From positions 1-64,000 of the forward strand of contig NZ_QNRV01000012.1 of NCBI RefSeq assembly GCF_003315195.1: 64,000 nucleotides of DNA, in the 5' to 3' direction. Of this stretch, positions 17,738 to 26,958 are shown in pieces. The translations under genes and the position numbers were made by a program. Under the pieces are notes generated by a model that saw nothing but the letters and a program-made list of their open reading frames with translations, made no database searches and was not told where the DNA came from. The DNA comes from Sutterella wadsworthensis (GTDB lineage: Bacteria; Pseudomonadota; Gammaproteobacteria; Burkholderiales; Burkholderiaceae_F). Positions within the stretch are counted from its first letter, which is position 1, and every line of letters begins with the position of its first letter.

Positions 17738-19702
17738 TTAGTTCATTGATGAATGGCCGATGTCTCTCGGTTCTGCAGCATCGGCCGTGCCTTCGGCCGC
17801 CTGATGAAGCGAGAGCGCCCGCGCGAGCGTAGGAAGCGTTGCCACGGCGGCCAATCCGCCCCCTGCCAGAGCCGTAAAAGTGATTCGTCCGCCCAGACGT
17901 TCGAGGATGCTGCGCACAATCGAGAGCCCCAGCCCCAAACCGCTCTTTTTGCTGCTCGAGCCGGAGGCTGCCCTGTCGTTAAGCCGTTCGACAAGCTCTG
18001 AGGACACCGCCGGGCCGTTATTAAGCACAGTGAGTTCAGCCTTGCCGTTATGCTCGCTCACGGCGATATTCACCATACCGGCCGGGAGCCCTTCCACGGC
18101 TTCCAGCGCGTTTTTAATGAGATTCATCGCCACGAGTTCGAGCTCGAGCGGATCGGCCAAACACTGGACGTCCTCACGCGCCGCGATCGACACGGCGGCA
18201 TGCCAGCGTCCGGTCGTGGTGAGCTCGCGCAGGGCCTTGCGCGCCGCCTCGACCAAACTCACGGCTTCCCGCACGGGCTTATCGGATTTTGCGTAAGCCC
18301 GTACGCGGTTCACAATCGCGTCGGCGCGAGCCGTCTGCGTCTCAAGTTTCCCGGCAATGGCCTCAATCTTTTCGGGCGTCATGCTGCCGGATTGAACGAG
18401 ACGCTTAAGCCCGAAGACATAAAGCGAGATAGCGGCGAGCGGCTGACGCATCTCATGCGCAAAAATCGTAGAGAGCTGCCCCACTGCGCCCACTCGGCTC
18501 ATATGTTCAACGCGTTCGGCCGCAGCTCGAGCATCGTTTTGCAGACGCTGCTGCTCATGCAGCGCCTCCTGCAGATGAGCCGTGCGGACACGCACGAGCT
18601 GCGACACACGCACGCTGTGAAAAATAAGCCCTAAGAGGAGCAGCGCAAAGAGCAATATCCAAGTGCCGTACTCATCGATCAGCCGACGGACAGTCCAGTC
18701 CCGCAGATAGGCATAGGGACCAATGCGCAGATCATGAAAAACCTGATCCACGCTTGAATAGTCCGTCGCGGCGCTCCAATAAAGGCCCCGCTCAAACGTG
18801 GGCGGCATTTCAAAGAGCGCGCGCAGCACCAGACGTGATACCCGCGGATCTGTGGCCGGTGTTGTTGCGACCGTCCATGACGGATAAAGCGCCGTGGAAC
18901 GCATGCAGGGCTCGGGCCGCTCCGCGGAATCCAGACGATTAAGCACTTTAAGCTGTCCCTTGGCATTAGGGTGCGAAGCGAGCCACTCTTCGAGATAACA
19001 GAGCCGGAAAAAGCCGACATCCGCCTCTCCCGAAAGAATCATCGGAATGGCGCCCTCCAGACGCTTGCCGTCGCCCAAATACACACGCGAACTGAAAAGC
19101 GTTTCGGGGTTAAGGCCGGCCTTGAGCAGCACATGCTCGGCAAGCTGCCGCCCGGTGAAGGCCTGAGGAGAAGAAAGAACGAGCTTCGCGCCCTTTAAGT
19201 CCGAGAGTTTATTGAGAGACTTCCGCGCGGCAGACACGACGATCGTTGAACCATCGTTGTGATTGGGATTGGGATAGTTGTTAGACGCTACGGTGGCCGC
19301 TGCGCGGGCGCCGTAGCGCTCCATGCGGACGTAAAAACCAGAGCTTGAGAGGAAAAGATCCACCTCGCCTTCGCGGATCGCCTGCGAGAGTCCCGCCAGG
19401 TCGTAATGCGTCACGATGACGTTGGACGTGCCGAACACACGCTTAAGTGCCCCGATCGTCGCTTCCACAATCGGCTCGTAGGGCGACGGGCGGACATATT
19501 TCACCACGCCCACCTTGAGCGGCATATGCTCTGCCGGGAAATCCGACGAGAAGCTCGCCGCCGTTAAAGCGTCGGGCTGAGAAGGCGCCGCCACACTGCC
19601 AGAGAGCGGGCAAAAGAGCCCGCAAGCCCCAAAAACCAGAAGCGCGCCGAGCTTCTTTATGGAATCAGCACCTGGCTGCAAAGAGAAGAGTCGTGGGTTC
19701 AT
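17738..19702 (-). CDS. TtrS-like sensor histidine kinase with periplasmic PhnD-type domain
   Basis: A signal peptide or anchor (residues about 15-38) precedes a PhnD/SBP-like periplasmic domain (YVRPSPYEPIVEATIGALK, then DLFLSSSGFYVRMERYG). A transmembrane helix follows (WILLFALLLLGLIFHSV), then a coiled coil, the phospho-acceptor H-box HEMRQPLAAISLYVFGLKRL and an HATPase domain with NLIKNALEA and GLGLGLSIVRSILERLGG. This is the domain order of the tetrathionate sensor TtrS. Such kinases bind a small anionic ligand in the periplasm. No tetrathionate reductase genes are in the window, so the ligand is open; organic acids or sulfur oxyanions are possible. It forms an operon with the regulator at 17062-17721. 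Confidence 0.88.
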   Translation of the reverse strand: MNPRLFSLQPGADSIKKLGALLVFGACGLFCPLSGSVAAPSQPDALTAASFSSDFPAEHMPLKVGVVKYVRPSPYEPIVEATIGALKRVFGTSNVIVTHYDLAGLSQAIREGEVDLFLSSSGFYVRMERYGARAAATVASNNYPNPNHNDGSTIVVSAARKSLNKLSDLKGAKLVLSSPQAFTGRQLAEHVLLKAGLNPETLFSSRVYLGDGKRLEGAIPMILSGEADVGFFRLCYLEEWLASHPNAKGQLKVLNRLDSAERPEPCMRSTALYPSWTVATTPATDPRVSRLVLRALFEMPPTFERGLYWSAATDYSSVDQVFHDLRIGPYAYLRDWTVRRLIDEYGTWILLFALLLLGLIFHSVRVSQLVRVRTAHLQEALHEQQRLQNDARAAAERVEHMSRVGAVGQLSTIFAHEMRQPLAAISLYVFGLKRLVQSGSMTPEKIEAIAGKLETQTARADAIVNRVRAYAKSDKPVREAVSLVEAARKALRELTTTGRWHAAVSIAAREDVQCLADPLELELVAMNLIKNALEAVEGLPAGMVNIAVSEHNGKAELTVLNNGPAVSSELVERLNDRAASGSSSKKSGLGLGLSIVRSILERLGGRITFTALAGGGLAAVATLPTLARALSLHQAAEGTADAAEPRDIGHSSMN

Positions 19703-19834
19703 AGGCTGCTGCAGAAAAGACGGCTTCGCGCGCTGCCGACGCGCTCAAAAAACGCTTTGGCACAGCTCTTCCCTGCATCCTAGCGTTTAGAGCCAGCACA
19801 ATGCAAGCAAAGTGAAAACATCCGCGACGGCGCA

Positions 19835-22800
19835 TCAGGAGAGCGAACCGGCGGAACTGGTCGACGCGGCGGCAGCCGGCTCATTAGCCTGCTGAGCATA
19901 GCCAACGGCCTCCGCAATATCGACCGATACTACCCGGCTCACCCCGGGCTCCTTCATCGTGACGCCGATCAGTGCCTTCGCATATTCCATCGTGACACGA
20001 TGGTGCGTAATGATGAGGAACTGCGTATCAGCGCTCATTTCGGTGCAAAGACGCGCAAGTCGTCCCTGATTTGCTTCATCGAGCGGGGCGTCCACTTCGT
20101 CGAGCAGACAGAAGGGGGCGGGGTTAAGCTTAAACATGGCAAAGACGAGCGCCGTGGCCGTGAGCGCCTGTTCGCCGCCCGACAAAAGCCGCACGGTCTG
20201 ATTACGCTTGCCGGGCGGCTGAGCCGAAACTTCAACGCCCGCCGAGAGGATCTCGTCGCCCTCCATGCGAAGCGCTGCGCGGCCTCCGCCGAAAAGACCG
20301 CGGAACGTGTCATTAAACTTTTCGTTGACCTTGTCAAAGGTTTCACGCATGCGTGCACGGGTCTCTGCGTCAATGCGGCGGATAGCCGCCTCGAGCGTCT
20401 CAATGGCCTGCCGCAGATCCTGCATCTGAGCTTCTGCGAGGCGAATGGCTTCCTGCGCCGCCTCAAGATGGGCCAAAGCTGCATGATTGACTGGACCGAG
20501 TGCGGCAATTTCATTCATCAGACGCGTGACCTCGTTACGCACCGTGTTGGCCTTGACGCCTCGTTCCTGCGCGAGCTTAGAGAGCTCGGTCCAATCCGCA
20601 CCAAGTTCCTGCATGCGCCCGGAGAACTGCCCGAGCAGTCCCGCCTTCTGTTCGGCCTCTACGCGCAGCCGAGCAATTTCTTCTGTCAGCGGAAGAATCG
20701 ATTCGTTCAAGCGCTTGATCTGCCGCTGTTCGTCTTCACGTTTGCTGCGGGCCGCTTCAAGTTCAGTCTGTGCGGCAGCCAATGCCTTTTCGAGACTCGC
20801 ATTTTTTTCGAGGAGCTCCGACGTGCCGCTTTGCAGCCGTTCGTCTTCACGGGCATCGAGCACTTCGCGGGTTTCTTCGAGACGCTTGGATTCTCGGGCA
20901 ATGTCGCTTCGAGTTTCCGCGAGCCGCCGTTCGGCCTCGGTGCGGGACTCTCTGGCCTGCGACGCCTCGAGCTTTTTCATAGCTTCACGATGAATCGACT
21001 CCGCTGCAGCGCGCTTAAGGTCAACCAGCCGGTCATGCAGCCGATCATGCAGAGCCGCAGCTTCACCCGCGGCGTGCTGAATCTCGTCGAGCGCTTCCGT
21101 TTTGGTTTCAACGGCACCAAGCGCTGCCTCTACACGCTCTTGGGCCCGCTCAGCCTCGATCTCCATTTCTTCACGCGACCGCCTGAGATCGGCCTCTCGG
21201 CGCTGCCAGGCCTCCCACGCACTGCGGGCTTCGCGCTCTTCAAGCACGAGTTTGGCCGTGCGGCGCTCGAGCTCAACGACCTCGCGCTGCAGCGCCTCGG
21301 CACGCCCTCGCGCATCCGCTTCGGCTTTCTGCGCAGCCGTACGGGCGTCGTCAGCGGCTGCCGCTGCCTCGTCAAGCGCCTCCACCTGATGCGTAAGTTC
21401 CGCAATTTCTCGTTCTCGGGAAAGGATTGCCAAGCGCGGATCTTCCGCAGCCCAAAAGGTAACGGACGCCGCATTGACGAGGTCCCCCTGCGACGTCACC
21501 AGTGCGCATCCCGGCGGGATGTCGGCGCGCGCTGCGAGTGCTGCCTCAAGCGAAGAGGCGAGCCCGACGCCTGCGGTCCAAACGTCGGCCGCCGCAGCCG
21601 CCGCCGGATTATCGGTTTGGATAACGCTTCTCAAGCGCTTCGCCGCCCATTCAGGATGCGGATGAGCGGCAGTCTCTGCGGGGGCCGCAAAAGCGAGTCT
21701 TGCCGGCGGGCGCGCCTTAGCGCTTGCGAACCCGGCAGCGGAACGCAGATCACGCAGCAAAAAAGCGCGTGCACGGTGTTCGAGCACCGCTTCCAACGCA
21801 GTTGTCCAGGCGTCGTCAATGTTGATTTCGTGAATCAATTCCGGCAGACCGTCGAGTCCCTGGTCCTCAAGCCACTCCGTGAGGCTGTCAGACTCCAGTG
21901 CCTTTTGCTGCACGGCTTCAAGCGTTTCTAGTTTTGCGCGCAGGGCTTTAACCTGCGAAAGGGCGGCAAAGTACGCCTCTGCGGCGTCTTTGGCGCGTTC
22001 GCGTGTTTCTTCTGCTGCGGCAGCAGCGTCTTCGCGGGCATCCGCCGTTTCTTCGAGCACTTCGCGGACTTCGGCTAAAGATTCTGCGAGCGCCGCCAAT
22101 GTTTCTTCATCCGGGTGCGCTTCAGACGCATCTGCCGCATCAGTCTCGAGACGAGCCATTCGGTCTGCCACTTCCGCCGCTCGCTCACGAGCAGATTGGA
22201 GGCCGGCCTCCGCCACTTCGACTTCCGTACGAGCGCGAGCGAGCTGTGCGCCGGCAGACTCCGCCCGCATGCGCGACTCCTCTTCAGCAGACTGAGCGCC
22301 TTCGAGGGCTTCATCTCGAGCGGCGTTCAATTCATCGAGCTCTTCGAGTTCAGCCGCGAGACGCTCCTCTTTTTGCGCGGCTGATTCAATCCGAACTTCG
22401 AGCTCCTCGGCCAATGCCCGCTTTTCTTTCAGTGCGGCTTCGGCCTCTGCAAAGGTTCGTTCGGCCAATCGCCGACGTTCCACGATGCGGCTCATCTCGC
22501 CCTCCAAGCGGGCGAGCTCCTTCTCGCTTTCACGGAAGGCGTCGGAAGCATTGCGGTGCGCCGCATCAGCACTGCGCTCAGCCGCAGCGAGGTCTTCAGA
22601 ATGCGATTCGAGCGTTTCAAGATCACGGCGCTTTGCAGTAATCTCATTTTCGAGCTGCGCAATAGCCGCCCGCGCGGCATCGGATTCCCGCTTTGCATCT
22701 TCATACTGCAGGAAGTACCAAAGCGATTCGCTCTGGACCTTTTTGTCGCTCAGCGCCTGCCAGCGGGCGGCAGTATCTGCTTCGGCCTGCAGCCGAGTGA

Positions 22801-23416
22801 TCTCTTCAGCACGCACGGCCTGAAGGTCAGCAGCGCGTTCGAGATTTTCCCGTGTGGATTTGAGGAGATTCTCCGTTTCGCGGCGGCGCTCTTTATAGAG
22901 CGACACGCCGGCGGCCTCTTCCAAATAAACGCGCAGTTCTTCGGGCTTGGCGCGAATAAAGCTCGCAATCATGCCCTGCGAAATGATGGCGTAGCTGCGT
23001 GCGCCCAGCCCCGTGCCCATGAAGATTTCCTGGACATCGCGGCGGCGCACCTGCTGGTGATTGATGTAGTAGGCCGATACGCCTTCCTTGGTGACCACGC
23101 GGCGTACGGACAATTCTTCGTACTGCCCCCACGGCCCTTTCACCTGATGGTCCGCGTTGTCAAGCACCAGTTCGACGCTTGCTCGTCCGAGCGGCGCACG
23201 GCCGGTAGAGCCCGCGAAAATCAGTTCGCTCATCGAACTCGAACCGCGCAGTTCGCCGATGCGGCCTTCGCCCAGCACCCAGCGAACCGCATCAATGATG
23301 TTCGATTTGCCGCAGCCGTTCGGGCCCACGATCGCAATCAGCGGGTCCCGCAGTTCGATCACTACGGGGTCCGCGAAGCTTTTGAAGCCGGCGATTTTGA
23401 TCTGACGAAGGTGCAA
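19835..23416 (-). CDS. smc: Chromosome segregation protein SMC
   Basis: This is a 1193-residue structural-maintenance-of-chromosomes ATPase: N-terminal Walker A GPNGCGKSN, long Ala/Glu/Arg-rich coiled coils, a hinge near residues 510-660, a second coiled coil, then the signature LLSGGEQALTATALV and Walker B FCLLDEVDAPLDEAN. It dimerises through the hinge and compacts DNA with ScpA and ScpB, which are not in the window. Many Burkholderiales keep smc immediately before zipA and ligA. Here smc lies about 6.5 kb away on the opposite strand with a two-component pair between, suggesting a local rearrangement. Confidence 0.97.
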   Translation of the reverse strand: MHLRQIKIAGFKSFADPVVIELRDPLIAIVGPNGCGKSNIIDAVRWVLGEGRIGELRGSSSMSELIFAGSTGRAPLGRASVELVLDNADHQVKGPWGQYEELSVRRVVTKEGVSAYYINHQQVRRRDVQEIFMGTGLGARSYAIISQGMIASFIRAKPEELRVYLEEAAGVSLYKERRRETENLLKSTRENLERAADLQAVRAEEITRLQAEADTAARWQALSDKKVQSESLWYFLQYEDAKRESDAARAAIAQLENEITAKRRDLETLESHSEDLAAAERSADAAHRNASDAFRESEKELARLEGEMSRIVERRRLAERTFAEAEAALKEKRALAEELEVRIESAAQKEERLAAELEELDELNAARDEALEGAQSAEEESRMRAESAGAQLARARTEVEVAEAGLQSARERAAEVADRMARLETDAADASEAHPDEETLAALAESLAEVREVLEETADAREDAAAAAEETRERAKDAAEAYFAALSQVKALRAKLETLEAVQQKALESDSLTEWLEDQGLDGLPELIHEINIDDAWTTALEAVLEHRARAFLLRDLRSAAGFASAKARPPARLAFAAPAETAAHPHPEWAAKRLRSVIQTDNPAAAAAADVWTAGVGLASSLEAALAARADIPPGCALVTSQGDLVNAASVTFWAAEDPRLAILSREREIAELTHQVEALDEAAAAADDARTAAQKAEADARGRAEALQREVVELERRTAKLVLEEREARSAWEAWQRREADLRRSREEMEIEAERAQERVEAALGAVETKTEALDEIQHAAGEAAALHDRLHDRLVDLKRAAAESIHREAMKKLEASQARESRTEAERRLAETRSDIARESKRLEETREVLDAREDERLQSGTSELLEKNASLEKALAAAQTELEAARSKREDEQRQIKRLNESILPLTEEIARLRVEAEQKAGLLGQFSGRMQELGADWTELSKLAQERGVKANTVRNEVTRLMNEIAALGPVNHAALAHLEAAQEAIRLAEAQMQDLRQAIETLEAAIRRIDAETRARMRETFDKVNEKFNDTFRGLFGGGRAALRMEGDEILSAGVEVSAQPPGKRNQTVRLLSGGEQALTATALVFAMFKLNPAPFCLLDEVDAPLDEANQGRLARLCTEMSADTQFLIITHHRVTMEYAKALIGVTMKEPGVSRVVSVDIAEAVGYAQQANEPAAAASTSSAGSLS

Positions 23417-23894
23417 AGGAGGCTCAGACGAAATAAGGAAAGAAGAGGATCACTGGAAGAACCAGCTGCACGCATTTTAGCGAGAGTCGCCCCGTTGGTC
23501 TCACCATCCTTGCGGCAAAGCGCTTAGAGTCTCTGGCCGCTGCAAACGGGACGCTCGGAGAGGCTCTGCCATCGGCAAAAGTCTGCCGTCATCGAAAACA
23601 CTGCAGCGCTTCTCTGCGGCGTCTTTAGCATTGTCATGTGTAAGAGACAAAACGCTCTTTGCGGTCTCCGAGAGTCCGCAAAACCCGGTCGCCATGAATC
23701 ATCATCAGAATCAAACCACCCGCAGTCGCCTTCATTGGAATGAGCTTCCCAAACTTTGCGGCCAGACGACCTCTTTATAATGCAGGCTTCAAAAAAATTC
23801 TGACGACATTCATGAGGCTCCCTGCTGAACCAGTCGGCCGCAAAGCGGCTGGCGGACTTTGGGACCTTCCGCGACATCCGGGGATATCCGAAAC
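23417..23894. other. Divergent intergenic region between smc and prmB, no gene seen
   Basis: The 478 bp contain only short overlapping frames without recognisable content. It must hold the divergent promoters of smc and prmB. I see no terminator, tRNA or clear repeat. Confidence 0.4.
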
Positions 23895-24827
23895 ATGTAC
23901 GAAATTGCGCCGCTGCTTGACGATCCCATTCACAACCTGAAAACGATCCGCGACCTTTACCGCTGGGCCGTTACGGAACTTGAAACCTCCGATCTTTCAT
24001 TTGGACATGGGTCGCCAAGCGCTCTCGAAGATGCATCCTTTCTCATCTGCCGAGCGCTGAAACTCCCGTTTGAGAATTTCGACATGTTCCTCGATGCTGC
24101 GCTCACCCACAACGAGCTCGTGCGAATCGTGCATCTCATCGACCGCCGTGTGCATGACAAGACGCCCACCGCCTATCTCCTGAAGGAAGCCTGGCTCACC
24201 GAGCACCGCTTCTACATTGATGAGCGTGCGCTGATTCCCCGCTCCTACATCGCGGAGCTGCTCGAAGAAGATCTGGCCCCTTGGGCTGCAGATCCTGAAG
24301 CGGTGCAAAGCGTGCTTGACCTCTGCACGGGTTCTGGGTGTCTAGCCATTCTCGCGCAGGGTGCTTTTCCCAATGCGAAGGTCACCGGCTCGGACATTTC
24401 CCAAGCTGCGCTGGAGGTTGCCAAGATCAATCGCCGGGACTATGACATGGAAGAGACGCTGGAACTGGTTCAGAGCGATCTTTTTGAAAATCTTCAGGGA
24501 CGGCGCTTTGACATCATTATCTCGAACCCGCCCTATGTCACCACCGATGCCATGGAGCGGCTGCCGAGCGAATACCGTCATGAACCGGCCCTCGCCCTGG
24601 CTGCCGGTGCAGACGGCATGGACGTCGTTCGCCGCATTCTCGCCGAAGCCGCAGATCATTTGACCGAAGAGGGCTTCATCGTCGTTGAAGTGGGTGACGG
24701 GCTCGAAGCCGTTGAAGCGGCTTTCCCCGGTCTGCCCATTACGTGGCTTTCGGTCTCGGGCGGCGACGATCAGGTGTTTCTCGCGCAGCGCGCCGATCTC
24801 GCTCAATATTTCAAAATGCAACACTGA
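23895..24827 (+). CDS. prmB: Ribosomal protein uL3 glutamine methyltransferase PrmB
   Basis: This is an S-adenosylmethionine-dependent N5-glutamine methyltransferase. The SAM motif VLDLCTGSGCLAI and the catalytic NPPY (IISNPPYVTTDAM) are intact. A helical N-terminal domain (residues 1-90) containing the stretch LSFGHGS is typical of PrmB rather than PrmC. Starting at ATG 23895 it has 310 residues, matching the family. An in-frame TTG 36 bp upstream is less likely. It probably modifies ribosomal protein L3. It is followed 66 bp later by the ABC-F gene, with a strong hairpin in between. Confidence 0.93.
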   Translation: MYEIAPLLDDPIHNLKTIRDLYRWAVTELETSDLSFGHGSPSALEDASFLICRALKLPFENFDMFLDAALTHNELVRIVHLIDRRVHDKTPTAYLLKEAWLTEHRFYIDERALIPRSYIAELLEEDLAPWAADPEAVQSVLDLCTGSGCLAILAQGAFPNAKVTGSDISQAALEVAKINRRDYDMEETLELVQSDLFENLQGRRFDIIISNPPYVTTDAMERLPSEYRHEPALALAAGADGMDVVRRILAEAADHLTEEGFIVVEVGDGLEAVEAAFPGLPITWLSVSGGDDQVFLAQRADLAQYFKMQH

Positions 24828-24837
24828 TTTCTGCACC

Positions 24838-24882
24838 CGCATTTCGAAACGAGGGCGACCTCTGCCCTCGCTTCGAAATGCG
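24838..24882 (+). promoter_or_regulatory. Long hairpin just ahead of the ABC-F start codon
   Basis: CGCATTTCGAA (24838-24848) pairs perfectly with TTCGAAATGCG (24872-24882), enclosing GAGGGC/GCCCTC. The stem-loop ends 11 bases before the ATG at 24894, with no T-run after it. No Shine-Dalgarno sequence is visible between hairpin and start; the GAGGG sequence is inside the stem. It could terminate prmB poorly or control translation of the next gene. Confidence 0.55.
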
Positions 24883-24893
24883 TCGCCTCGCTC

Positions 24894-26834
24894 ATGCTTC
24901 GACTTCTCAACCTCGCGCTGATGCGCGGGACGCGACTGCTCTACGCTCACGCCAATCTCATTGCCTCGCCGGGCGAACGCATCGGTCTGGTCGGCCCCAA
25001 CGGCTGCGGCAAATCCACACTCTTTGCTGCAATTCTGGGGGACCTTGCTCCCGAAGACGGCGAACTTGAAGCGCCGCCCCATGAGCGCATTGCCCATGTC
25101 GCGCAGAGCTTCACGGTTGAAGATATCTCCTGCATCGACTGCGTGCTTTCCGGTCATGCCCCTTTAATGAACGCCAAAGCTGCGCTCAAGCGAGCCGAAG
25201 CCTCCGGCGACGAAATGGCGCTTGCTGCCGCGCACAGCGAACTCGCGGAAGTCAATGAGGGTGCCGTGGTGGCACAGGCCAAAGCCATTCTGGCCGGTCT
25301 GGGTTTTGCGGAAGCCGACAGCTGCCGCAAAGTGCACGACTTCTCGGGCGGCTGGCGCAACCGTATTCAGCTCGCCCGTGCACTGATGCGTCCGGCTGAT
25401 CTGCTGCTGCTCGACGAACCCACGAACCACCTCGACATCGATTCGCTCATCTGGCTCGAGAACTGGCTCCGCCGCGTTGAAGCGACAGTCATCATCATTT
25501 CGCACGACCGTGAATTTCTCGATCGTGCGGTCAATACGATCTGGTCCGTTGAAGACGGCACGATCTGCCGCTATGCCGGGAATTACTCCCAGTTTGAACT
25601 GGCTCGCATTGAAAAACTCCGCGCTCAGGAATCTGCCCGCCGCGCTTATGAAACGCAGGCAGCGCACCTGACGAGCTTTATTGAACGCTTCCGTGCCAAG
25701 GCCACCAAAGCCCGTCAGGCACAGTCGCGCATCAAAATGCTCGAAAAGCTTCAGACGGTCGAACCCGTACGCGCCAAACGCGAATGGCGATTCAATTTTC
25801 TCAAGCCCCTGCGGCTGCCTGAGCATTTGGTCGACGGGGAAAACCTGAAGATCGGCTACGGCGACAAGGTGGTGCTTTCGGGCGTCTCCTTCAGCATTCG
25901 TTCGGGCGAGCGCATCGGCATTCTCGGCGTCAACGGCGCGGGCAAATCGACGCTGGTCAAAGCCATTGTCGGAGAACTCACCCCCATGTCGGGCGAACTG
26001 CGCCGCGGTCAGGGACTTGAAATCGGTTATTTTGCGCAGCACCAGCTCGATCAGCTGCGGATGGATGAAACGCCGCTCGAGCACCTGCGGCATTTGGCGC
26101 CTGACGCCCGCGAGCAGGAACTGCGCGACTTCCTCGGTACCTATCGCTTTTCGGGCGATTTCGCTGAAGCCAAAGTTGCGCCGATGTCGGGCGGCGAAAA
26201 GGCCCGCCTCGCCCTCGCGCTCATTGCCTGGAAAAAACCCAATCTGCTGGTGCTTGACGAACCGACCAATCACCTCGACATGGAAACGCGCGAAGCACTC
26301 ACCATGGCGCTTTCAACCTACGAAGGCGCAGTGCTTCTCGTCTCCCACGACCGCCATCTGCTGCGGGCAGTGACCGATGAACTCTGGCTGGTGCATGAAG
26401 GCCGCAAAGAGGTGTTTGAGGGCGACCTCGATGACTACGCCAAGATCGTCCTCGACCACCGGCGCGTGACTGCCGCCGAAGCGCGTGCCGAGCATCAAGC
26501 GGATAAAGCCGCCCGAAACGAAGCTCAGCCCGTCAACAATAAGGAAGCGCGCCGATTGGCCGCGCAGGAACGCGCCCGCATCGCTGAGCTGCGTAAGCCC
26601 CTGAAGAAGGAGCTCGAAAAGGTGGAGCGGGAAATGAACGCGCTCTCAGAAAAACTTAAGGCCCTTGACACGCAGCTCGCGGACCCGGCCTTTTATAACG
26701 GCGCAGATCAGGGCAAGGTTGCCCAAACCCTGCGTGAGCACGGAGAGCTCGCCCCCAAAGTGGAGGCGCTCGAAATGCACTGGCTTGAACTTTCAGAAAA
26801 AATCGAAGCCCTGGGCACCGCCGCATCTGCATAA
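24894..26834 (+). CDS. yheS: ABC-F family ribosome-associated ATPase, YheS type
   Basis: The 646 residues hold two ABC cassettes without membrane domains. Walker A motifs are GPNGCGKST (near residue 38) and GVNGAGKST (near residue 350). Signature and Walker B pairs are FSGGWRNRIQLA/LLLLDEPTNHLD and MSGGEKARLALAL/LLVLDEPTNHLD. The inter-cassette linker (residues about 235-300) and the charged C-terminal coiled coil are those of YheS. ABC-F proteins bind the ribosomal E site and relieve stalled translation. It is encoded after prmB, a ribosome-modifying enzyme. Uup is an alternative, but the N-terminus fits YheS better. It ends before a bidirectional terminator. Confidence 0.9.
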   Translation: MLRLLNLALMRGTRLLYAHANLIASPGERIGLVGPNGCGKSTLFAAILGDLAPEDGELEAPPHERIAHVAQSFTVEDISCIDCVLSGHAPLMNAKAALKRAEASGDEMALAAAHSELAEVNEGAVVAQAKAILAGLGFAEADSCRKVHDFSGGWRNRIQLARALMRPADLLLLDEPTNHLDIDSLIWLENWLRRVEATVIIISHDREFLDRAVNTIWSVEDGTICRYAGNYSQFELARIEKLRAQESARRAYETQAAHLTSFIERFRAKATKARQAQSRIKMLEKLQTVEPVRAKREWRFNFLKPLRLPEHLVDGENLKIGYGDKVVLSGVSFSIRSGERIGILGVNGAGKSTLVKAIVGELTPMSGELRRGQGLEIGYFAQHQLDQLRMDETPLEHLRHLAPDAREQELRDFLGTYRFSGDFAEAKVAPMSGGEKARLALALIAWKKPNLLVLDEPTNHLDMETREALTMALSTYEGAVLLVSHDRHLLRAVTDELWLVHEGRKEVFEGDLDDYAKIVLDHRRVTAAEARAEHQADKAARNEAQPVNNKEARRLAAQERARIAELRKPLKKELEKVEREMNALSEKLKALDTQLADPAFYNGADQGKVAQTLREHGELAPKVEALEMHWLELSEKIEALGTAASA

Positions 26835-26888
26835 GCGCGCTTTTTAAACGCCGTCATAAGTCATTACTGCAGCGTTCGTTTAAGCGCA

Positions 26889-26938
26889 CAAAAAAACCGC
26901 TCGCGCGCCTTTTTGGCATAGCCGCGAGCGGTTTTCTC
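26889..26938. terminator. Bidirectional intrinsic terminator
   Basis: AACCGCTCGCG (26895-26905) pairs with CGCGAGCGGTT (26923-26933), with an A-run on the left and a T-run on the right. It serves both the ABC-F gene and the convergent gene ending at 26959. Confidence 0.88.
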
Positions 26939-26958
26939 TTTTTACGGGGCGACCAATC

